A stretch of DNA of 26,804 nt from Chromera velia (lineage: Eukaryota > Sar > Chromeraceae). The DNA is taken from the NCBI GenBank assembly GCA_018398765.1, contig JAHBMJ010001561.1:27887-54690 (forward strand), given 5' to 3'. Below, one piece after another: positions 1 to 9,011 of the stretch (its first letter is position 1; every line of letters begins with the position of its first letter). A model generated the notes under the pieces. It did no database searches, was not told the origin of the DNA, and was given only the letters and a program-made list of their open reading frames with translations. The translations under genes were made by a program, and so were the position numbers.

Positions 1-3000
1 AAGTGTCTGCCACTCGGCCTCATTGATTTCCAGAAGGCGGAAATCAGAGAGGACACAGTCGCTCCAACGAAGGAGGGGTCAACCAAGGGGGCGCTCTCCT
101 TGGAGCCGCCCAAACAACAACTGACGGGGAAGATGCTCTCCCCCCATTCTCCCAACATGCCCCAGCCACCGGAGTCTGGCAAGTCGGATGGTGCTCTCAA
201 TCGTGCACAATCCAAATGCACGGTGGAGGGCGGCGTCAGGAGTTACTGTACGCTCCTGACGAGGCTGGTTCGTCACCTGCCTCACACGCGCCATGCACCA
301 TGACTCCAACTTCCCGATCTGGTCTTTTCGGGCTGCCCACATCTCTGCCCTATAGAGGAGGGCGGGGAGGACTGCACCTCTGAACATGTGCATTTTCGTC
401 TTTGTTGTGAGCCCTGCCCGCTTCCACACCTCCCCCTGCAACTTTCCCCACACCATCCCTGCTTTCTGAATGCGGTGATAGATCTCTCCATTGAGAGACC
501 CGTCATTCGACATCACACACCCCAGGTACCGGAACTGCTCTACCTCCTGCAGGGGCTGTCCCTTGATGGCAATGGTGGACTGACGTGGCTCTCCTGTGTG
601 CTTTTCCTCCCCTCTCCCCGGCTGCACCATCATCTCTGTCTTCTTGATGGAGATTTTCAATCCCCACCTGTCGCACGCTGCCTGCAGACGATGTGCAAAC
701 TCCTGCATGCGACGCTCTCGCGTCTCGGGTGCGGCCAGGTCGTCTGCAAACTTCAGATCAGTGACACTGATCTTGAAGGCGGACCGCCCTGCCTTCTTGC
801 TCGTAAAAGGCTCTGCAAAATCCACCTCCACCTCTACCCCCCCATCCCAGCCCTGCAAGGCCTCCTGCACAACTGCTTCGAAAAGGATAAGGAAAAGGAG
901 AGGCCCGATCACACATCCCTGTCTGACCCCATTCTCAACTGCAAACGGCTCTGTTCTCTCTCCATTCACCTCTACACACGCCTCCATGTCTTGCATGAAC
1001 GACATGATGATGTCTGTCAGGAGGGGGGGAATGCCCACCTTCAAAAGCAAAACATGGAGGGCGACACGGTTGACTGTGTCGAAGGCCTTTGTCAGGTCAA
1101 CAAACAGCCAGAACAGACGAATCTGCCTCTCCCGCGCCTTCTCCATGATCTGCCTTGCTGTAAAAAGCATGTCTATTGTCCCCCTCCCCTCCCTGAATCC
1201 CGCCTGTGACTCACCTATTTTCTTCTTGTTTCGTTTCTGGATGCGACCCCCCACAATCTTTGCAAGCACTTTACCTGCAACGATCAGTAGGGCGATCCCT
1301 CTCCAGTTGTCACAGAGCAGACGGTCGCCTTTCTTAGGGACAGGGACCATCACTGCGTCTCTGAATGCCTTCGGCACCCCCTTTTCCTTCCATACTGCCC
1401 TAAAGACGTCCAGGAGCCTGCTGATCATCGCTTCCCCACCTGCCTTCAGCTGCTCTGCTACTATGCTGTCTGCCCCTGCAGCCTTCCCATTTGGCAGCCT
1501 CTTCACGGCCTCTCTCACCTCTGCTCTGCTCGGGATTCTATCTATCCACCACTCCACCCGCGCCTGCAGGATTCTGTCTGTCACCCCCTCAACTGCATGC
1601 GACGGAAGGTTCAAAACTCCTTCAAAGAAGCGGCCAAAACGGGCTTGCACCTCCCCTGCATCTGTCAAGGGGGGGTTTCCCGCTTTCTGCCCTTCCCCCA
1701 GGATCGCATTGATCCTGGGCCTGCCCTGAGGCCTCTGCAACTCCTTCCAGAAGCGGTAAAGCTTCGAGAAGTTGTTGCTTGCAAATGCTTCTTTGAGCTC
1801 TCGTCCCTTCTGTGACCACCAGGCGTTTCGGGCCCTTCTGACGGCTTGTGCTGCGGCATTGCGGGCTCGCACGTACTCTCTGCGTTTCGATTCAACTCCC
1901 GTCTCCCCCTTCCTACTCGCATTCTCATAAACAACCCTTGCTTTCCTCTTGTGTTCAAGCAACGGCAACAGTTGGGAACATGTCTCTGCAAACCACTCTG
2001 GTGCGGGGCGTGTGCCTTTGTCTTCTGTTGTGGCTTCAGCGACGCTGCGGATGGTGACGGCTGTCTCCTCCCACAGTTGTTTGGCTGTTGCTGCGGCTGT
2101 GACTTTTGGGAGCTTTTCAAGTGCGGCGCGGAGCGCGGGTGCGAACGTTTTGCTCGGCAGTACACGGCGCCGCTTATCCGACGCTTGCTGCGTACTGTCC
2201 TGCTTCTGCTTTCTTCGAACGGGGAGACGGATTTTCAGACCAACAAACCGATGGTCGGACCAACAGTCGATCGACTTGAACACCCTGACATCGCACACCC
2301 TGCTCAAATCCCTCCTCCTTACCAGAAAGTAGTCAAGCTCATGCCACTTCTTGGAGTATGGGTGCTGCCACGATCCTTTGTGGTGTGGGGGGTGCTGGAA
2401 GAACGAGTTTGCAACGACCAGCTCATGCTCAAGGCAAAACTTGAGCAAGCACTGCCCATTCCGGTTTAGGTATCTCTGCCCCTCCATGAACCTCCCCAAC
2501 ACCGCCGCCGTTTCCTCATTTCTTTCTGAGACTCCCACCCTCGCATTGAAATCCCCCCCAATGATGACTAGGTTTCCGTTCGGGACTTTTCTCACTGCCT
2601 CTCCGAGGTCTCTGTAAAACTCAGCCACTTCCTCGTCTCCCGCCCCACTGGTAGGGGCGTATGCGGAGATCAGTGTGACGGCTTCGAGGTCAACTCGCCC
2701 GATGCGGCTTACATTACCAGCTTGCTGCAGCACGCCGGGTTTCTGCCTTTCTGCCTTCCTGCTGAATGAGAACCCCACCCCATTTTGCCCCTGCAATGCA
2801 CTTCCTGCAGGCGGGCCCGCGAGGAGCAACCGCTGCCTTTCATGGCATTCCGTCTCCCCGTGGATACGGGTTTCCTGCAGGAACGCAACGTCTACACTCG
2901 CCCTATGGAACTCCTCCGTGATGTGGGCTGTCCTCCTTGGGGGAGCCTGTGCTCCCTTTCCTCCTGTATCAAGTAAGGTGCGGCAATTTTGGGTTCCAAG

Positions 3001-3345
3001 GAACCAGCACTGTCTACGCCGCTTTTCTTTCTTTCCGTCTCCTTTTTGCCTGTTGCTCTTTTTCCACCTTCCAACTTTCTGTTGCTGCCTTTGCCTGTAT
3101 GTCTTTGGTTGCCTACCATAGCAGCGATGCTTGTTCCCTGAGGGGGGCGGCTCTTGACGCCTCAGGGCAGTTCTGTACGGCTTAACTGGGGGAGAGAAGA
3201 CTCTCGCTGAGACCAGTCCAGCACTGTTGCGCAGAACTCCATGGTTTGGGCTGCTTTTTTCTTCGGAGAAGCGACGGTTCGATCCAAAGCCTCTGCCCCA
3301 GACGGGAAAGACTCCAAACCGACTCATCTGATAAACGACGGTTAA
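1..3345 (-). mobile_element. Non-LTR retrotransposon (LINE, RTE-like), 3' end beyond window
   Basis: The stretch is a LINE on the minus strand, shown by one long frame with an APE-type endonuclease followed by a reverse transcriptase and no LTR. The right limit is set where GC-rich coding sequence gives way abruptly to AT-rich DNA near 3340. I could not find a target-site duplication, and the 3' tail lies left of position 1. A single EN-RT frame with no clear ORF1, together with the C-terminal RWLGHVGRM motif, recalls RTE/BovB-type elements, but the clade is inferred by eye. It lies in the same orientation as, and about 1.5 kb downstream of, the large gene. Confidence 0.9.
79..3327 (-). CDS. 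LINE endonuclease / reverse transcriptase, tail cut by a stop codon
   Basis: This frame encodes 1082 residues that would nick target DNA and copy the element RNA in the nucleus. A basic Lys/Arg/Gln-rich N-terminus (about 60-107) leads into an APE-type endonuclease (about 107-370) with the Asn of GTQNCRTL (114), QET (151-153), GGDFNAR (257-263) and SDHR (357-360). The reverse transcriptase (about 600-950) has NWRGIAL (674-680), FVDLTKAFD (742-750), VRQGC (801-805) and FADD (860-863), with Phe where Tyr is commoner. A C-terminal segment with LRWLGHVGRM follows. All catalytic motifs I expect are present, with no frameshift. The frame stops at a TGA (79-81), but the same frame is open from there to position 1 and continues the conserved tail (RWSD), so the stop looks like a secondary nonsense mutation. 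The ATG chosen is the first in the GC-rich part and is uncertain. Confidence 0.9.
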   Translation of the reverse strand: MSRFGVFPVWGRGFGSNRRFSEEKSSPNHGVLRNSAGLVSARVFSPPVKPYRTALRRQEPPPSGNKHRCYGRQPKTYRQRQQQKVGRWKKSNRQKGDGKKEKRRRQCWFLGTQNCRTLLDTGGKGAQAPPRRTAHITEEFHRASVDVAFLQETRIHGETECHERQRLLLAGPPAGSALQGQNGVGFSFSRKAERQKPGVLQQAGNVSRIGRVDLEAVTLISAYAPTSGAGDEEVAEFYRDLGEAVRKVPNGNLVIIGGDFNARVGVSERNEETAAVLGRFMEGQRYLNRNGQCLLKFCLEHELVVANSFFQHPPHHKGSWQHPYSKKWHELDYFLVRRRDLSRVCDVRVFKSIDCWSDHRFVGLKIRLPVRRKQKQDSTQQASDKRRRVLPSKTFAPALRAALEKLPKVTAAATAKQLWEETAVTIRSVAEATTEDKGTRPAPEWFAETCSQLLPLLEHKRKARVVYENASRKGETGVESKRREYVRARNAAAQAVRRARNAWWSQKGRELKEAFASNNFSKLYRFWKELQRPQGRPRINAILGEGQKAGNPPLTDAGEVQARFGRFFEGVLNLPSHAVEGVTDRILQARVEWWIDRIPSRAEVREAVKRLPNGKAAGADSIVAEQLKAGGEAMISRLLDVFRAVWKEKGVPKAFRDAVMVPVPKKGDRLLCDNWRGIALLIVAGKVLAKIVGGRIQKRNKKKIGESQAGFREGRGTIDMLFTARQIMEKARERQIRLFWLFVDLTKAFDTVNRVALHVLLLKVGIPPLLTDIIMSFMQDMEACVEVNGERTEPFAVENGVRQGCVIGPLLFLILFEAVVQEALQGWDGGVEVEVDFAEPFTSKKAGRSAFKISVTDLKFADDLAAPETRERRMQEFAHRLQAACDRWGLKISIKKTEMMVQPGRGEEKHTGEPRQSTIAIKGQPLQEVEQFRYLGCVMSNDGSLNGEIYHRIQKAGMVWGKLQGEVWKRAGLTTKTKMHMFRGAVLPALLYRAEMWAARKDQIGKLESWCMARVRQVTNQPRQERTVTPDAALHRAFGLCTIESTIRLARLRWLGHVGRMGGEHLPRQLLFGRLQGERPLG

Positions 3346-3536
3346 TATAATAATAATTAAATAATATTTTAAATATCATGTTCTTTTGTGTAAATCATCA
3401 TCTTAATTTCTATGGTTATTTATTTACTATAGGCTCTCTAAAACTTTTTTAAAAAAATTTTTCAGTGTATAGTGCTTGCTCTAACTCTAGGATGGTCCCT
3501 AGCCTTAGACCCCACGATCGACCTATAGTACCGACT

Positions 3537-3577
3537 GTACTATCCTATTGTACCATGTGATAGTACAATGTACTATC
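3537..3577. repeat. Three-arm inverted repeat (GTACTATC / GATAGTAC / GTACTATC)
   Basis: GTACTATC at 3537-3544 and again at 3570-3577 flanks its exact reverse complement GATAGTAC at 3559-3566. The central arm can therefore pair perfectly over 8 bp with the left arm (14-nt loop) or the right arm (3-nt loop, AAT), giving two mutually exclusive hairpins. Function is unknown. Confidence 0.6.
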
Positions 3578-3842
3578 CTATCCTAACTATGCACCAAACA
3601 TAGCCAGCCCCTACCAGCCCCCCATATGCTAAGCATACATAGTTGTTCATCCGTTTTGTTCGTGTTATCATATACTGATAATGATGATAATGTATAAGGT
3701 TAAAGCCGGTGAGCCATATAGGCTTTGGCCAACCTAGTATTTCCTGCATAAATTCGATCCCTCGACCTAGGCCCCACTGGGGCATTTGCATGGATCAAAG
3801 CCTAGCTAGGGCAGAAATGGAAATAGAAACAGAGGGTACTAA

Positions 3843-3860
3843 GGTATAGCTAGCTATACC
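3843..3860. repeat. Perfect 18-bp palindrome
   Basis: GGTATAGCTAGCTATACC reads identically on both strands with no loop. It sits in the AT-rich island, with the 10-bp palindrome CCTAGCTAGG upstream at 3801-3810. It could be a protein-binding site or a transposon relic. No function can be assigned. Confidence 0.7.
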
Positions 3861-4224
3861 GAGCAGCCGTTTAATCAAGTTGTTTAATCACTATGAATGA
3901 TGATTGAGGCTTAGCTAGTATATAGATATATATAGCCCAATGAAAATAAAAATCTTGATAAATTAATCTTCAAGTGATATAAAGTAATGATGATAGATGA
4001 TGACTAATAATTCCTCCCCGTCACTAATAAACTGTCGTGCAGTGGTAACTGAGTGGTTGATCTGAATCATCTCAGATTCATCTGATAAATTAATATACAT
4101 CCTAGTGAGGTCACGGTGCTAGTATATAATGCACTAAGTTTTCATACTAATTTTACTATTTTTCAGTCTTATTCTCCATATAGATCGCGATATTTACCCT
4201 GAACCAGGTCCTTGATATGCATGG

Positions 4225-4240
4225 GAATTTTATAAAATTC
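4225..4240. repeat. Perfect 16-bp AT-rich palindrome
   Basis: GAATTTTATAAAATTC is a perfect palindrome within the AT-rich island. No coding sequence lies beside it. Its role is unknown. Confidence 0.6.
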
Positions 4241-4439
4241 TTATCCAAATTGCCACCTAGTTACCCAAAATGGCAAATGAACTGGTAATTCTAACAGCAA
4301 TTCTTTAGGGTATTACACACTGCGGCATTGACATGTACTTGAAGGACTAAACGCAATACTGGTTCTGCAAAAAATGGAGCTAAGACAGCGTTGTAGAGAT
4401 TACAACAGCCAGTTTCATAGAACACACCCCAACCCCGCC

Positions 4440-4818
4440 CCTGCATGCCTTCAATGAAAGCCCACACCCACAACAGCTGCGTCGCCACCTGCTTCTTGCA
4501 TTGTTTGAACGCCAGATCACCTCAGACTAAAAAAGAGTTATGCATGCGCATTCAAAACAAGCCCGAGGGCGGTTTCCGTGGCATGGCCTGTCTGACCAAA
4601 GTGTGCTTACTGCCTTCAAATCGCATCCGATGCATAGCGGACGACAACCACGGCACTTGAAGTTCTTCTTTTTGCGATTCAATCCATCCATGACAACTAC
4701 AGAACAGAACGTGCATACGCCAACTAAAAAGGACGTCATCAAAGGACCTTCCTTGTCGTCCCTTCCCCTTCCAACCAAAACAGACAGAAGGAAAGTTGGG
4801 GTGTGTCTCCCGACGGTC
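4440..4818 (-). other. 3' flank of the large gene, probable 3' UTR
   Basis: This is the GC-rich stretch immediately downstream of the stop codon at 4819-4821. It carries no credible minus-strand frame of its own, and I found no AATAAA polyadenylation signal on the minus strand, so the transcript end is not defined. The frame running 5399 to 4527 is a shadow of the Pro-rich exon. Confidence 0.4.
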
Positions 4819-7053
4819 TCACCAACGGGGGGGGGGCTGCCAGTGTCCTGGAGGACGTTCTTGAGGCGGCGGCCCTTGACCGGGGGGACCCCACCCTGGG
4901 TGCGGACCTCTGTGATCTTCGGGGGGGGGTCCTGGAGGGGGCTGGTGGGGGGGGATGGGGGGGGGCCTCCTGTGATCGTCACCCCGGAAATGCCATTCGT
5001 CTCCAGGGGGTGGACCGCCCCAACCTGGTGGGGGACCGCCGGGTGGCCCCGCAGGGGGACTGCCGTGTGGGCCGGGGGGAGGCGGGCCGTCGAATGGCGG
5101 CCTGTGCCCGTGGGCGGGAGAGGGGTGATGGTGGGGTCCTCCATAGGGAGGGGGGCCTGGAGGAGGATGGTGAGGATGACCTCCCCAGGGTGGATGCTGA
5201 TGCTGATGGTGTGGGTGGGCATGGGGGTCTGGTGGGGGGGGGCCTTGGTGGAAGTATCCAGGGGGGGGGCGGTCTGGGCCTGGAGGGGCGTGATGGGGTT
5301 GGAAGGGTGGGGGGTGTTGGTAGTGGGGGTGTGGTGCACGGAATTGCGGTTGGGGGTCTGGAGGAGGGAAATTTGGACCCCCCATCGTTGAAGCCCCAAA
5401 GGTAATGTCGATAGTCATTTCGTCGACTGGGGAGGTCTGCTGCATGGGTTGTTGTTGATCCAGCTTGTCCATTGGAGGAGGAGACTGTTGAGGAAGTTCA
5501 CCTGGTGCTGTCTCAGGGGGAGGAACTGTGACTTTGTACTTCATTCTCAAGAGCGCCTCCAGCTCTCCGTCAGAAGGACCTGCAGATCCCCCCCCACGGG
5601 TGGGAGGTTCGTCCTCTATTGGACTTACACCTTCCCTGTCTCTGTCTCTCTCGCGGGGACGCTCTCTGCCTCCGACTGGGGGGGCATCTGCTGATCGGTT
5701 CCCCCGATCGCGGTTGTCTGCCCATCTGTCGCCCTCACGACTTCTCTCACGGTCACGGTCACGTTCACGAGGAACCCCCGACCCTTCTCCTCTGCCTGGA
5801 GTGAAGTCTGGACGTGGAAGAGGACCGGCCCAGGGCCCCGGCCAGGGCCCGCGAGGGCCCATGAGAGGGAACGGCATCATGGGAGGAACGAAGGGGGGCA
5901 TCATGGGAGGGGGTCCAGGTCCCACTGCGGGCCCCTTCGCCCCCCATTCTCTGTTTCTCTCTCTGTCGCGGTCCCTTTCCCTTTCTCTCCCTCTGTCTCT
6001 GTCTGCCGACGCGTCTCTTCCTCCTGGACGGTCCCCCGGCCCCCTCGCTCTTCTAGAGGGCGAGTGACGATCGGGGGGGCCGTCCTTTCTCCTGCTGTCG
6101 CGCTCCTCTGAACGCCGCCTATCTCGGTCACGGTCTTCAGGACCTCCAGGGCCCCAGCCGGCCCCCCCCCGCGGAGGGGGCCCTCCTCGTCTGTCTCTGT
6201 CTCTCTCTCGGGGTGGGGAGTTTCTGCCCCCGCCGTCTCTATACCCCCTTTCCCTTTCCCTGGCCCTATCTCTTGGGTCTCCTCTATCCCCCCTGTCCCT
6301 CTCCCTATCTCTGTCCCTGTCTCGACGGTCCAACTCGGGGAAGGAGTCCCTCCCCCCCCTCAGAGGCCCTCCGTAGGAACGCACCCCGTCTCTGTCTCGC
6401 TCTCTTTCAAGCGACGGCCGCCTTCCTCTATCACGGGGGTTTTGTTCTCTGTGCTCATGTTCGCGCTCCGTCCATTTACCAGCACTGTGCCGACCACTGT
6501 CTTTCCCCTCTCCTGCAGGTTTCCCGTCTCCCCCATCCTTCTTCTGCTCCCCCTCCTGATGCCCTTCTTTGACGAGCTCAAATTCGATCGTCTGACCGGG
6601 CAAAATGATTTCCTTCGGCAGTGCTCGAGGGAACCCAGGGAGACCCTGATCGAGGGGGGGTCCCTCCTNNNNNNNNNNNNNNNNNNNNNNNNNNNNNNNN
6701 NNNNNNNNNNNNNNNNNNNNNNNNNNNNNNNNNNNNNNNNNNNNNNNNNNNNNNNNNNNNNNNNNNNNNNNNNNNNNNNNNNNNNNNNNNNNNNNNNNNN
6801 NNNNGGGGGGGGGGGCTGGTGCTTCTCCCTCCATCTCATCTTCATCGTCCAGAGAGATCAGGGGACGGGCAGGCAGCACTCTTTTGGGCAGTCGGGCAAC
6901 CTGCTCTCTGAGGACCCGGTCTGCCTCAGAAAAACGGGCAAGCACGAGCTTGTTGTCCAAAAGATTGGCAGGGTCCCCGGGGTCGTCATCCACATTCACT
7001 GGCCCGCTGCACAGAAGCAAGCGAAGAGAAGCAATCAACACAAACGCAAGAGT
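4819..7053 (-). CDS. Exon 20: RD/RE repeat region and Pro/His/Gly-rich tail, with stop codon
   Basis: The acceptor GTCCGCCAG (phase 0) is favoured because it adds a hydrophobic strand that could finish SPOC. A rival acceptor, TTCTGTGCAG with exon start 7006, has the wrong phase for the donor used. The exon encodes a short ordered part (ANLLDNKLVLARFSEADRVL), an acidic patch, the assembly gap, then about 250 residues dominated by Arg-Asp/Arg-Glu dipeptides (about 5640-6470). The last 200 or so residues are almost wholly Pro, His, Gly and Gln, ending PPPRW and TGA. DIDO and PHF3 also end in low-complexity tails of this kind. Both regions are probably disordered and suited to condensate formation or RNA and protein contacts. 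Confidence 0.85.
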   Translation of the reverse strand, partial: TLAFVLIASLRLLLCSGPVNVDDDPGDPANLLDNKLVLARFSEADRVLREQVARLPKRVLPARPLISLDDEDEMEGEAPAPPPXXXXXXXXXXXXXXXXXXXXXXXXXXXXXXXXXXXXXXXXXXXXXXEGPPLDQGLPGFPRALPKEIILPGQTIEFELVKEGHQEGEQKKDGGDGKPAGEGKDSGRHSAGKWTEREHEHREQNPRDRGRRPSLERERDRDGVRSYGGPLRGGRDSFPELDRRDRDRDRERDRGDRGDPRDRARERERGYRDGGGRNSPPRERDRDRRGGPPPRGGAGWGPGGPEDRDRDRRRSEERDSRRKDGPPDRHSPSRRARGPGDRPGGRDASADRDRGRERERDRDRERNREWGAKGPAVGPGPPPMMPPFVPPMMPFPLMGPRGPWPGPWAGPLPRPDFTPGRGEGSGVPRERDRDRERSREGDRWADNRDRGNRSADAPPVGGRERPRERDRDREGVSPIEDEPPTRGGGSAGPSDGELEALLRMKYKVTVPPPETAPGELPQQSPPPMDKLDQQQPMQQTSPVDEMTIDITFGASTMGGPNFPPPDPQPQFRAPHPHYQHPPPFQPHHAPPGPDRPPPGYFHQGPPPPDPHAHPHHQHQHPPWGGHPHHPPPGPPPYGGPHHHPSPAHGHRPPFDGPPPPGPHGSPPAGPPGGPPPGWGGPPPGDEWHFRGDDHRRPPPIPPHQPPPGPPPEDHRGPHPGWGPPGQGPPPQERPPGHWQPPPRW

Positions 7054-8946
7054 CTGGCGGACATCAAAGAAAGGCAACATTCAGGGAGTGTCCTTTCAGA
7101 CACCCAGGGCAATAAAGGGGACCTCGAGCGATCATCTCGCCCAAACACAGGGGTGTGTCTCGCAGGTTGACAGGTAGATGAGTAACAACAGCTTAAATGA
7201 ATGTTCGGAGGCTCATATGTGAAACGTCAGCTTGGCCATTTTCTTTTCATACCATCAGGCTGACTGACTGACAGTGCAGATCTGTGCAGCTCCAGGACTC
7301 CAGTGAGAAAGTGACGGCTGAGTGGGAACTGGGGCGCGTTTTCGTCTGTGGGTGTCTGCTTGAAGGAAGGAAGACCTGGCTGGATTGTCCTTCCTGGCTG
7401 GAGAGGCAGCTTGGCAGCCGGAAGGGGAGGCAGGAGCCAGAGCCTGAAGCGGGATTCCTTCGGAGTCTTCGGAGGGCCACCGATGAACACACTCACCTGC
7501 ACACAACGAGATGAGTGAAAGAGGAGCGGGCATGTGGAAAAGTGTATCCCAGCAACCCCCTCTGCTCTATCAACGGTCCAACCATAAACCCCAAGGTTGA
7601 TGACAAAGTGCAGAGAAAAAGCAGAGAATCGAAGCATGCTTAACGACGGGCGTGGGTCTTCAGCACTGCTTTACACACTAGATAGAGAAAAACAGAGACA
7701 GACAGGCAGACAGACCTTGGCTTTGTTTTCTAGAGCAGCCTCTTGCAGCCTGATTTTCTTTTCATCCCAACCTTCGCCGCCCATCTTGACGTCACTGGGA
7801 ACGGTGACGGTCACCTTTGGAGGACGGAGGCTTTCCAAAATCGTCTGCAGAAGAGAGGGGGAAGGGAAAGAAGGGAAAAGGAAGGATGGGTTTTGGAGCC
7901 GACCGAAAAACGAAGGAAATGCTGGACACGAAATAGTTTAAACCACTCTTTGCGTTTTCCCTTCTTCGTCTCCGAACGTCGTGCTGTTCTGCATTTTGCA
8001 TGGAGGTACGGTTCTTCTGCTTTCCTTTTCTCGCGCTCTCTTTCGTTTTTCCTCACTCCCTTGCTCTTCGTCATTCTTTCCACTGATAGAACTTTCATAT
8101 GTGTCCCAAGTTTCTGCACACCCATGCCCTTCTCTTGGCCGCACACAGTCGTAGACACACAGACAAACAGACAGACCTCGGGACTGCGCTCCCATCCGTT
8201 CTCATTGTGCCAGTCGGCAGAGACCAGCACGTACAGAAGCAGCTTGTCCCTCCCTCTCTTGACCTCTGCCAGACGTGTGACGAACTTGGCAGGGCTCATC
8301 AGTCCGAGATACTCGAGACCCTCCGTCCCATTCAGCAGCTCTTGGACCTGGGGTGTCACTGGGTCGAACAGGGGAAGCAGGAAGACACCCAGACGGAAAC
8401 TGCGGGACCGATTTCCCTCAAGCGGCCCCTTCCACAAAAAGCCAACTGCATGGGACACACAAACACACAAATACACACACTCACTCATACAAACACGCAC
8501 ACACACAAGTATGTACGCACATAAGCGCACAAGGACAGCGACACAGGCGTGAACCATCTGTAGCTTTGAGCGTGCATGGCGAAAGGAGAAACGCAAGAAA
8601 GAAAAGTAAAATGGCCATCCCTCCGTCCAAATAAGGAAGGAAGGAAGGAAACTGCCTGCAGGGCCTTTTGAGGACCCCACGCAGGAGACCGCAGAAACCG
8701 CAAAAGGGACGGGACAGCAACGGAGATACATAGCTTGGAATGGTTTTCTTGCAAGAGCGTCATCGCTGTGCAAGTACGATGAAACGAGCCGCTGCGTCAT
8801 TGGTACTTTCACCGAACAATTTCAGGCAGAACCCTTGCAACCCCACCTCGATCAGAGGACTCTGACCCTCCCTCCCTCTCTGACTCCGAAAAACCCCTTG
8901 CCACTCTTCCTCTTTCTGTTCGTCTCTGTCTCTGTGTCTCTGCCTG

Positions 8947-9011
<65 letters not shown>

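Larger units (their letters stand above)
3340..4440. other. AT-rich island without a recognisable gene
   Basis: Base composition switches sharply to AT-rich at about 3340 and returns to GC-rich near 4440. No frame longer than about 72 codons occurs and none resembles a known protein. The stretch is rich in short palindromes and CTAG/TAGC words unlike the flanking DNA. It may be genuine intergenic spacer, the remnant of another mobile element, or DNA of other origin. I see no RNA gene in it. Confidence 0.6.
7030..8445 (-). other. Probable SPOC domain, spread over four exons
   Basis: The domain opens with VGFLWKGPLEG, the Trp-Lys-Gly start typical of SPOC. It continues with FLLPLFDPVTPQVQELLNG, LEYLGLMSPAKFVTRL (cf. 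the 'GR..P..V..YL' helix), DKLLLYVLVSAD, a longer insert and SRFRLWLLPP (cf. 'DLYLIPL'). It may close with the hydrophobic strand TLAFVLIASL at the start of exon 20. SPOC domains bind phosphorylated protein tails, including that of RNA polymerase II in PHF3. At about 225 residues it is longer than the usual 165 or so because of the insert. Confidence 0.6.

Noticed and set aside
596-1729. A 377-codon plus-strand frame antisense to the LINE
   Set aside because: It is Ser/Pro/Cys-rich with no recognisable domain and mirrors strongly conserved RT coding sequence on the other strand.
3740-3765. tRNA-type B-box (TTCGATCC) suggesting a tRNA or SINE
   Set aside because: There is no A-box at proper distance and no cloverleaf can be drawn; the match is short.
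4540-5391. Plus-strand Gly/Val/Trp-rich frame of 283 codons
   Set aside because: It is the complement of the CCN-rich code for the Pro/His tail; such G-rich DNA lacks stops.
4819-7080. Separate secreted protein starting with the ATG at 7080 and a signal-peptide-like hydrophobic run
   Set aside because: The hydrophobic codons overlap an intron-end-like pyrimidine stretch, the rest is RD/RE and Pro-rich nuclear-type sequence, and a phase-consistent splice from the SPOC exon exists. It is kept as a finding because only RNA data can settle it.
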